Source of the DNA: Gemmatimonadota bacterium
GTDB lineage: Bacteria; Gemmatimonadota; Gemmatimonadetes; Gemmatimonadales; GWC2-71-9
Length of the DNA stretch: 5,754 bases
Reading direction: 5' to 3'
Assembly (NCBI GenBank): GCA_003222235.1
Contig: QHVD01000135.1
Span: forward strand, 1-5,754
Each line of letters begins with the position of its first letter. Position 1 is the stretch's first letter. The notes under the pieces are model-generated. The model did no database searches, was not told the DNA's origin, and saw nothing but the letters and a program-made list of their open reading frames with translations. The translations under genes and the position numbers were made by a program. Below, one piece after another: positions 1 to 5,082 of this stretch.

Positions 1-774
1 CAGGACGACCGAGCAAGCGTCGCGCCGCGCGAGCACCTTGCGCAGGATCGGTAGCGCGTTCGCCGCGTCCATCTGAAGCAGCCCGTTCAGCGCCGCGATC
101 CGCAGGTCGTCCTCGTCGTCCGCTCCCGGACAGCCGCCCCCTTGCGCGGCGCCGGGCTCCCCCGTGGGGGGTTTGCCCGTCGCCTGCGCGTGCTCGGCAA
201 GCCAACGGCCGGCCTCCTCGTCACCCTGCTTGGCGAGCGCGGTCTGGATCCGGGCCAGCAGCGTCTCTGCCTCCCGCACCGTGGCGGCGTTGGGGTAGCG
301 GCCCTTCTGGGTGGCGATGACGGTGCGCGCGAGTCGCAGGTTGCTGGCGTCGTCTGTCTTGTAGAGCGCGAACGCGGCCCAGTAGTGGGCGTCCCCCGCG
401 CGGTTCGAGTTCGGGTAGCGCCGCGTAATGTCGGCGAACAGATTGGCGGCGGTCGAGTAGTCACCGCGGTTGAGCGCGCGGCGGGCGGCACGCCACAGCG
501 AGTCGGTCGGGTCTTGCTCGTCCTGTGCGACCACCCCGTCCCAGGACGGCGACGCTACGAGCCCTTCAAGCCCTGCCAGCGCCTCGAGTCCCTGAAGCCC
601 CTCGAGTCCCTGAAGTCCTTCGAGTCCGGCGAGCCCCTCCATTCCCACCAGCCCCTCGAGCCCCGCCAGAGCGGCTGCGAGGGGCTCCCGTGGCGGAGGG
701 GCGATCTGCACCCGCCCCGCTGCTGGCTGTTGCAGTCCAAGGAGGGTCACCAACACGAGCTGCATCGCGTGCAT
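1..774 (-). CDS. Secreted TPR/HEAT-repeat protein with Gly-Leu-X repeat, partial (C-terminus off window)
   Basis: The frame is open from an ATG at 774 to the left edge (258 codons), so the C-terminus is missing. Residues 1-20 (MHAMQLVLVTLLGLQQPAAG) look like a short signal peptide, which suggests export. Residues 35-73 are 13 consecutive triplets, mostly G-L-E/Q/A/V. Residues 88-190 are TPR-like, with helices such as SLWRAARRALNRGDYSTAANLF and NRAGDAHYWAAFALYKT. A Gly/Pro/acidic linker with one Cys (215) follows. From residue 222 a HEAT-type helix pair begins (LRIAALNGLLQMD, ALPILRKVLARRD) and is cut by the edge. The ATG overlaps the anti-sigma stop as ATGA, so the gene is translationally coupled to the sigma/anti-sigma pair. 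I infer a periplasmic scaffold or sensor working with that pair. The domain calls are by eye; the reading frame and coupling are firm. ATG codon 4 is an alternative start. Confidence 0.85.
   Translation of the reverse strand, partial: MHAMQLVLVTLLGLQQPAAGRVQIAPPPREPLAAALAGLEGLVGMEGLAGLEGLQGLEGLQGLEALAGLEGLVASPSWDGVVAQDEQDPTDSLWRAARRALNRGDYSTAANLFADITRRYPNSNRAGDAHYWAAFALYKTDDASNLRLARTVIATQKGRYPNAATVREAETLLARIQTALAKQGDEEAGRWLAEHAQATGKPPTGEPGAAQGGGCPGADDEDDLRIAALNGLLQMDAANALPILRKVLARRDACSVVL
556..672 (-). repeat. Gly-Leu-X triplet repeat region inside the TPR/HEAT gene
   Basis: This segment encodes 13 in-register triplets (residues 35-73), nearly all G-L-E, G-L-Q, G-L-A or G-L-V; the exceptions are A-L-A (twice) and G-M-E. 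The DNA is also repetitive: the 18-base unit GGACTCGARGGRCTTCAG (gene sense) occurs twice in tandem and is followed by a third GGACTCGAG. Synonymous differences (GAA/GAG, GGA/GGG, CTC/CTT/CTG) show the repeat is kept at protein level. A G-x-y period of three recalls collagen, but there is no proline, so a collagen triple helix is unlikely. Confidence 0.85.
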
Positions 775-1400
775 CACAGCGCTCCTTGCATGCGCACGGG
801 GCCGGGGCCGGCGGGGATCGCCGTCCGCAGCCGCAGCAGCACGCTCCGTTCGTCCAATCCTTGCGTGATCAATTGTACGTCTTCCTTGTCGCCGCCGGCG
901 GGGAGCTGAGCGATTTGCGCCAGCACCAGCTCCAGGTCCTCGAGCAGGGCCTTCAGCCGGTCGTCCCGTGCCGCGGGCGAATCGAGCATCAGCCGGGTCG
1001 TCGTGAGCAGGTCACGTGCCTGCGCGGCGAACTGCGCGTCGGGCGTGCTTGGGCGGGCTTCCGTTCTGAACCCGGTGAGCAACGCCTCGGTGCGGCTCAG
1101 GTACTGGGCCGCGGCGACGCGGTACGCGAGGGTCCCCGGTTCGTTCGGGACTCGGCCGACAGTCGTCTCGGTCCCCTGCGGTCCGCGGGCCGTCCAGCGG
1201 CCGATGCCGATGCCCAGGACGAGGACCGCGGCGATCCCCAGGCCCCAGTGGAGCCAGCGGTGCTGGACCAGCACGTGCTGCCGCCGCCTTGCGCGCGCCG
1301 CCACGATCCGCCGCCACATCTCTTCGCGCGGCGTCTCGGGCGGACGGTGATAGTCCTGCGCCGCGTCCCGCAGCAGCCGTTCGAACCGGTCTCCAGTCAT
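774..1400 (-). CDS. Probable anti-sigma factor, single-pass membrane protein without zinc-finger
   Basis: A 208-residue protein directly downstream of the ECF sigma gene. The N-terminal ~45 residues are charged and cytoplasmic in character (TGDRFERLLRDAAQDYHRPP, then an Arg-rich stretch). One membrane segment lies at about residues 50-67 (HWGLGIAAVLVLGIGIGRW). The remainder, ~140 residues, is helical and presumably periplasmic, with regions such as YRVAAAQYLSRTEALLTGF. There are no cysteines, so the HxxxCxxC motif of zinc-binding anti-sigma factors is absent. I chose ATG 1400 because it overlaps the sigma stop as ATGA and has AGGAG about 10 bases upstream; a GTG at 1409 is too close to that AGGAG. 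Its stop overlaps the next ATG. The anti-sigma role is inferred from position and topology, not from a recognised domain. Confidence 0.8.
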   Translation of the reverse strand: MTGDRFERLLRDAAQDYHRPPETPREEMWRRIVAARARRRQHVLVQHRWLHWGLGIAAVLVLGIGIGRWTARGPQGTETTVGRVPNEPGTLAYRVAAAQYLSRTEALLTGFRTEARPSTPDAQFAAQARDLLTTTRLMLDSPAARDDRLKALLEDLELVLAQIAQLPAGGDKEDVQLITQGLDERSVLLRLRTAIPAGPGPVRMQGAL

Positions 1401-1939
1401 GACACCCACTCTCCTGCGAAATCTGCCAGCGCCTCGCGCAGCTTTCCGCGCGCGCGCGACAGCTGTGCCTTCGATGTCCCCGTCTCGATGCCGAGGGCGG
1501 CGCCGATCTCCTCATGGGTGTAGCCCTCGACGTCGTGCATCACGAACACGATACGATAGCCCTTGGGAAGCCGGTCGATGGCCTGGGCGAGCCGCCGTTT
1601 TAGATCCGGCTCGGCCGGCGGCGGGCCGCCCGAAATCCCGGTCGCCTCGTCGAGGTCCGTCTCGCGCTGCCGGAACCGCTTCGCCTTGCGGAGCCCGTTC
1701 AGGACCACGGAGGTCGCCACGGCGTGCAACCAGGTCGAGAGCTTGGACTCGCCCCGGAAGGAGCCCAGCCGCTCGAAGGCGCGGACGAAGGTGTCCTGCG
1801 TGAGCTCCCGCGCGAGCTCGTCGTCACCCGCGAGCCGGTAGGCCAGCCGGTACACGCGATCCACGTGCGCATCGTACAGTGCACGCTCTGCGGCGCCGTC
1901 CCCGGCGCGGACTCGGGCTATCAGTTCGCGTTCGTCCAC
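1397..1939 (-). CDS. ECF-family RNA polymerase sigma factor (sigma-70 group 4)
   Basis: A 180-residue protein, normal length for an ECF sigma factor, directing core RNA polymerase to a small regulon. Region 2 spans about residues 19-90 (LYDAHVDRVYRLAYRLAGD, ELARELTQDTFVRAFERLG, then SKLSTWLHAVATSVVLNGLR). Residues 91-113 are a variable linker. Region 4 spans about 114-165, with RLAQAIDRLPKGYRIVFVMH and the helix-turn-helix YTHEEIGAALGIETGTSKAQ. No extra C-terminal domain is present. The start is GTG: an in-frame TAG lies 15 codons upstream, no ATG intervenes, and GGAG sits 4 bases before the GTG. The stop overlaps the anti-sigma ATG, as expected for a sigma co-expressed with its inhibitor. 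The ECF subgroup cannot be assigned by eye. Confidence 0.96.
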   Translation of the reverse strand: MDERELIARVRAGDGAAERALYDAHVDRVYRLAYRLAGDDELARELTQDTFVRAFERLGSFRGESKLSTWLHAVATSVVLNGLRKAKRFRQRETDLDEATGISGGPPPAEPDLKRRLAQAIDRLPKGYRIVFVMHDVEGYTHEEIGAALGIETGTSKAQLSRARGKLREALADFAGEWVS

Positions 1940-1962
1940 CGGGCTCCAGGAGCGGCGATCTC

Positions 1963-1978
1963 GGTTAACCCTCTGACA
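1963..1978 (-). promoter_or_regulatory. Candidate control region of the sigma operon
   Basis: The 69-base gap before the sigma gene holds, in gene sense, TGTCAGAG immediately followed by the perfect 8-base palindrome GGTTAACC, about 24 bases before the GTG. TGTCA-type elements are known as -35 elements for some ECF groups, so this could be an autoregulatory promoter or a repressor site. No matching -10 element is obvious. Weak evidence. Confidence 0.25.
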
Positions 1979-2008
1979 CTAGAGCGGTAAGGAGGGTTGC
2001 GCGGCGGC

Positions 2009-2554
2009 TTACTTCAGAAGGATCCGCATCCCGACGCCGGCTAGCACCGCGAGCAGGTAGGAGGCCAGCGTCCCGATCAGGAAGTATTCGGCGAATTCCC
2101 GGTCTTCGAGCGCCTTGAATCGCGCCAGCGACTTGGCGGCGATGATCCATCCCACCGCCCCGTACTCCCCGAGCAAGATGAGCGTCAGGACGAGCGCGCG
2201 CTCCAGGGCGCCGATCATGCGGCCGCGGGCGACGTCGATCGCGCCGGCGGTCCGGTCCTCATCCCGCCGCATGTGAAAGGTTGGGACCTCGAGCACGGCG
2301 CGGATCAGCACCATGCCGCGACCGCAGACGTACAGGTAGCCCGTGGCGAAGAGCGCGGCCCGGCCCCACAAGAGCCCCGCGGCGCGGGGCACGGCGAGCC
2401 TCGCGAGATACGTTCCGGCCACCAGCGTAGCGATCAGGATGCCCGCTTCGACGAGGAGCAGCACCCGGCCGCGGCGCTGGCCGTCCACCTGATGCGGCCA
2501 GAAGGTGGCGGCGAGCGTGTACGCGAGCAGCGGGACGGGGAAGAGGGGATTCAC
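2009..2554 (-). CDS. DUF3307-like integral membrane protein, partner of SatD
   Basis: A 181-residue polytopic membrane protein with hydrophobic segments near residues 3-19, 31-53, 58-88 (probably two), 118-140 and 157-178. A charged loop at 91-116 (FHMRRDEDRTAGAIDVARGR) is likely cytoplasmic. The C-terminal part (LGEYGAVGWIIAAKSLARFK, then EFAEYFLIGTLASYLLA) matches what I recall of the C-terminal half of DUF3307 proteins. The usual N-terminal HLLxDFxxQ motif is not seen, and the protein is shorter than typical DUF3307 members, so this may be a C-terminal-type homologue. The GTG start overlaps the satD stop as GTGA, so the two are translationally coupled. DUF3307 proteins next to SatD are a pairing I recall from other genomes. 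Molecular function is unknown. Confidence 0.75.
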   Translation of the reverse strand: MNPLFPVPLLAYTLAATFWPHQVDGQRRGRVLLLVEAGILIATLVAGTYLARLAVPRAAGLLWGRAALFATGYLYVCGRGMVLIRAVLEVPTFHMRRDEDRTAGAIDVARGRMIGALERALVLTLILLGEYGAVGWIIAAKSLARFKALEDREFAEYFLIGTLASYLLAVLAGVGMRILLK

Positions 2555-3168
2555 CGGGCCTCCAGGAGCGCCGCACGGAACATCTTATCCCCGGCCGCGA
2601 CGAGGGGCCAGGCCATGCGCCGGGCCAGGTGCGACACTGCACTGCGGTCGACCTTGAGTTGGGCGGCGGCGAAGGCGGGCGGGCCGAGGCGGAGCAGGGT
2701 GGCCGCGCGGCGCTGGCGCGGGGTCCAGCCCCAGTAGAGCGCCGAGTAATAATCGGCGAGGGGCTCGAGCCGCGGCCCGAAGCCGCCGAACGTCAGGAGC
2801 AGGCGCTGCTCTTTGCCCCGTTCCATCGCGGCGCGCGCGGCGTGGAAGCACGGGCCGTCGACCTCGGGGGCGGTGGCGGCGAGGGGTGTGGCGATGGGCC
2901 CACGGCCGCACGCCACCACCCACTCCACCTCGGGGAATCGGAAGCGCAGCTGGTGGGCGATCTCCCACACCGGTTCGGCGGACGTCAGCAGGCACTGCAG
3001 CTCGTCTCCGAGGGTGACGGCGAAGCGCGCGGCGAGGAAGCGACGGTAGCGGGCGTTGAAGTCCTTCAGCGCGGCGCGGAGCGCGGACTGGAGGCGGGCG
3101 CGTCGCGCCGCGGGGAGGACGCGGGAGTGGACGGCGTCGGCGATGAGGGCGACGTAGACTTTGGACAT
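2551..3168 (-). CDS. satD: SatD family protein with C-terminal helix-turn-helix
   Basis: A 205-residue soluble protein. SatD-type motifs, in order: ALIADAVHSR (7-16), VTLGDELQCLL (51-61), VACGRGPIATP (85-95) and EVDGPCFHAARAAM (102-115). A C-terminal DNA-binding-like module follows (about 150-190) with a helix-turn-helix, AFAAAQLKVDRSAVSHLARR. The family is named for satD of the Streptococcus mutans secretion-and-acid-tolerance locus; its biochemical role is not established. ATG 3168 is chosen from the family-typical N-terminus, although no Shine-Dalgarno sequence is visible. The gene overlaps the membrane protein by 4 bases. An array of inverted half-sites spans the promoter and start codon, so autoregulation through the HTH is plausible (inference). 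Confidence 0.85.
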   Translation of the reverse strand: MSKVYVALIADAVHSRVLPAARRARLQSALRAALKDFNARYRRFLAARFAVTLGDELQCLLTSAEPVWEIAHQLRFRFPEVEWVVACGRGPIATPLAATAPEVDGPCFHAARAAMERGKEQRLLLTFGGFGPRLEPLADYYSALYWGWTPRQRRAATLLRLGPPAFAAAQLKVDRSAVSHLARRMAWPLVAAGDKMFRAALLEAR

Positions 3169-3251
3169 TTTACGTCATATCTGGCAAATGTGACGAATTT
3201 CGTCATAACTACATCGATTGACGATTAATGTCAAGTGCGCTGCATGTGACG
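3163..3251. promoter_or_regulatory. Phased operator array (TGACG/CGTCA half-sites) upstream of satD
   Basis: Six half-sites alternate in orientation: CGTCA at 3173, TGACG at 3191, CGTCA at 3201, TGACG at 3219, TGTCA at 3229 and TGACG at 3247. Start-to-start distances are exactly 18, 10, 18, 10 and 18 bases, a 28-base period. The 10-base pairs form dyads: a perfect one at 3191-3205 (TGACGAA-T-TTCGTCA) and one with a single half-site mismatch at 3219-3233 (TGACGATTAATGTCA). A third, degenerate dyad at 3163-3177 covers the satD start codon. The region is strikingly AT-richer than its surroundings. This looks like a cooperative repressor/activator site; the binding protein is unknown, and SatD itself is a candidate. 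Confidence 0.7.
3206..3234 (-). promoter_or_regulatory. Candidate sigma-70 promoter for satD operon
   Basis: In satD sense, a consensus -35 TTGACA (3234-3229) is followed after 17 bases by TAGTTA (3211-3206), a weak -10. The -35 lies within the dyad at 3219-3233 and the -10 abuts the dyad at 3191-3205, so a bound regulator would occlude polymerase. The predicted leader is roughly 30 bases and lacks a clear Shine-Dalgarno sequence. Confidence 0.45.
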
Positions 3252-3253
3252 CC

Positions 3254-3898
3254 CTATCGTGTCCCGAACAGCCGGTCCCCCGCGTCCCCCAGGCCGGGAA
3301 GGATGTAGCCGTGGTCGTTCAGCTGGCGGTCGAGTGCCGCGGCGAAGATGGAGACGTCGGGGTGGGCCTGGAGCATGCGCCGCACGCCCTCGGGGGCGGC
3401 GACCAGGCAGAGGAAGCGGATCCGCTGGGCGCCCGCGTGCTTGAGGGCGCTCACGGCGTCGACCGCCGAGCCGCCGGTGGCGAGCATCGGGTCGAGCAGG
3501 AAGAAGTCGCGGGCGTCTTCGTCGGAGGGGATCTTGAAGTAGTAGTCCACCGGCTCGAGGGTGTCGTGCTCGCGGTAGATGCCGATGTGCCCGACGCGCG
3601 CCGAGGGGATCAGCTGGGCGATTCCTTCGACCATGCCGAGCCCGGCGCGCAGGATCGGCACGAGCACGAGCTTCTTTCCCGCGACGCGCGCGCCGCGCAT
3701 GCGCTCGAGCGGCGTCTCCACCTCGACCGCCTCGACGGGCAGGTCTTTCGTCACCTCGTAGGCCATGAGCATCGCGATCTCGTTCACGAGCTGCTTGAAG
3801 TCGCGCGTCGCCGTGCTCCGCTCGCGCAGGATCGTGAGCTTGTGCTGGATGAGGGGATGAGCGAGCACGCTGAGGTTCGGGAACTCGGGGTGCGACAT
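3254..3898 (-). CDS. upp: Uracil phosphoribosyltransferase
   Basis: A 214-residue enzyme of normal family length, making UMP and pyrophosphate from uracil and PRPP in pyrimidine salvage; cytosolic. Family features in order: the N-terminal HPLIQHKLTILR (14-25), TATRDFKQLVNEIAMLMAYE, VPILRAGLGMVEG (PRPP/pyrophosphate region), the PRPP loop FLLDPMLATGGSAVDAV, and the C-terminal uracil-binding GYILPGLGDAGDRLFGTR. No key motif is missing. The ATG at 3898 fits the conserved N-terminus, but the leader (GCTTCCCCCGCC before ATG) has no Shine-Dalgarno sequence and begins just after a long palindrome. A 97-base gap separates it from the tlpA-like gene upstream and 85 bases from satD downstream. Confidence 0.98.
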   Translation of the reverse strand: MSHPEFPNLSVLAHPLIQHKLTILRERSTATRDFKQLVNEIAMLMAYEVTKDLPVEAVEVETPLERMRGARVAGKKLVLVPILRAGLGMVEGIAQLIPSARVGHIGIYREHDTLEPVDYYFKIPSDEDARDFFLLDPMLATGGSAVDAVSALKHAGAQRIRFLCLVAAPEGVRRMLQAHPDVSIFAAALDRQLNDHGYILPGLGDAGDRLFGTR

Positions 3899-3912
3899 GG
3901 CGGGGGAAGCTA

Positions 3913-3983
3913 CGTTGCATCACGCTACGACGCTACGCTCCACCAGGTCGCGGTGCAACGTGGCGTCGTGGCGTCGTGCAACG
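3913..3983. repeat. Long imperfect palindrome in the tlpA-like/upp gap
   Basis: Left arm 3913-3937 and right arm 3959-3983 (25 bases each) pair at 21 positions around a 21-base loop. The outer seven pairs (CGTTGCA/TGCAACG) are perfect. Each arm also holds a tandem 8-base repeat: ACGCTACG twice at 3922-3937 and TGGCGTCG twice at 3961-3976. Of the four non-matching positions, three are T opposite G on the plus strand, so a plus-strand RNA would have 24 of 25 pairs counting G-U, while the minus-strand RNA has A-C mismatches there. The element starts 2 bases after the tlpA-like stop and ends 14 bases before the upp ATG. No U-tract follows on the minus strand, so it is not a standard terminator. 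Confidence 0.75.
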
Positions 3984-3985
3984 AG

Positions 3986-4912
3986 TTAGGGATTGATCGG
4001 CAGCGTCACCGTCCGGCAAACGCGCTCGCCTTTGGAGCAGACGCTCGCACGGAGGATGGCACCCTTCAGGCTCGCGCCCGCGGGCGCGAACGCGTCGGGG
4101 GCGTCGGCAAAGTAGGCGGAGTCGGCGGTCAAGTGCGGCGAGTCGAAACGCAGCACGGCGCCGCCCCGGAGCTCGAGGGCCGGCTTCAGGCGGGCATTGA
4201 TCTGAGTGCCCGGCTCAGCGACGAGAGTCAAACGAGTGCCGCCGGCCCCGGGGCTCGCGGCCACGTGGAGCCCCTGCGTGTGCTCGTCCAGCAGCGCTTC
4301 GATGCGCCGGCTCCATTGCCGGTGTGTGGCGTCGTTCTCGTGGAACTCCCCGGCGTCCGCGTAGCGGATCCTGCCACGCCGGTCCAGCAGCACGTAGCTC
4401 GGCCAGTAGCGGATGCCGTATGCGTCCCAGGTGCGGCGGTCGTTGTCCTGCGCGACCGGATACTGGATGCCGTAGGCGCGCAGTGCCCGGCGGACGTTCT
4501 CCCGGTCGTGCTCCCCCGAATAGGGAGGGAACTCGGGCGTGTGGATGCCGATGATCGTGAGCCCGCGGTCGCGGTATTGCCCGTCGAAATCGATGAGGGA
4601 CGGCAGGCTGCGCGTGCAGTTGCCGCAGGTGTAGACCCAGAAGTTGAGCAGCACCACGCGGCCCCGCAGGTCCTCGAGCCGGAGCGGGCGGTCGGTGTTG
4701 AGCCAGCTGTCGTTGGCGAGCTCTGGAGCGACTCGACCGGTGTCGAGGTGCGTCGGGGACGACGGGGCGGCAGCCCCGGTCAGCCGGGCGGACAGCGTCG
4801 GCCCATGGACCCGGAGGCCGAGCGCGACGGTGATCGCGATAACGAGGAGCAGCGAGAGGCTGCGCATGGGTCGCAAGAGATACGAACCGGAGGGCGGCGG
4901 CGGATGTGGCAC
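3986..4912 (-). CDS. TlpA/DipZ-like exported thiol-disulfide oxidoreductase
   Basis: A 308-residue exported protein. Residues 16-37 (MRSLSLLLVIAITVALGL) are a signal peptide or membrane anchor. A thioredoxin fold follows at about 60-210: LEDLRGRVVLLNFWVYTCGNC (78-98) with the active-site C96-G-N-C99, IIGIHTPEFPPYSGEH typical of DipZ C-terminal redoxin domains, AYGIQYPVAQDNDRRTWDAY, and the cis-proline region RYWPSYVLLD (P171). The last ~90 residues form an extra beta-rich module carrying a second cysteine pair, C292 and C299 (CSKGERVC), reminiscent of the DsbD N-terminal domain. Likely role: reducing or isomerising periplasmic disulfides. The GTG at 4912 has GAGG five bases upstream; ATG 4867 (residue 16) would give a cleaner signal peptide but has no ribosome site. 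The DsbD resemblance is tentative; the redoxin call is firm. Confidence 0.92.
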   Translation of the reverse strand: MPHPPPPSGSYLLRPMRSLSLLLVIAITVALGLRVHGPTLSARLTGAAAPSSPTHLDTGRVAPELANDSWLNTDRPLRLEDLRGRVVLLNFWVYTCGNCTRSLPSLIDFDGQYRDRGLTIIGIHTPEFPPYSGEHDRENVRRALRAYGIQYPVAQDNDRRTWDAYGIRYWPSYVLLDRRGRIRYADAGEFHENDATHRQWSRRIEALLDEHTQGLHVAASPGAGGTRLTLVAEPGTQINARLKPALELRGGAVLRFDSPHLTADSAYFADAPDAFAPAGASLKGAILRASVCSKGERVCRTVTLPINP

Positions 4913-5082
4913 GCCGGCCTCGCCACGGCGGACCAGGCGCTTAGCTTACTCCTGGAGTCAGCCGCCTCACGCAGCTCGACGATCGCAGCTACGTCCGAAA
5001 GGTCGTTGTCATCAGCTACTGACGCCGGCTGCGACGAGAAGGGGCGGCCGGAGCGACCCGACTCTATGTTGATCAATTGTCT

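Noticed and set aside
556..672. Repeated DNA block as a CRISPR or minisatellite
   Set aside because: The units are contiguous, without unique spacers, in frame, and vary mainly at synonymous positions, so it is a protein repeat.
525..1523. Plus-strand open frame (332 codons) over the anti-sigma and TPR/HEAT genes
   Set aside because: It is antisense to three overlapping genes with coherent proteins and is Arg/Pro/Ala-rich low complexity.
3913..3983. Palindrome as an intrinsic terminator for the tlpA-like gene
   Set aside because: There is no U-tract after the right-hand arm in the minus-strand transcript, and the stem is longer than usual, with three A-C mismatches on that strand.
868..5080. 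The 11-mer TGATCAATTGT occurring both inside the anti-sigma gene and just before the kinase start
   Set aside because: Only two copies, one inside codons of a well-formed protein; no shared context, so chance is the simpler explanation.
4913..5082. A well-formed divergent promoter pair between the tlpA-like gene and the kinase
   Set aside because: No convincing -35/-10 pair is visible on either strand; only an isolated TATGTT at 5065-5070 resembles a -10.
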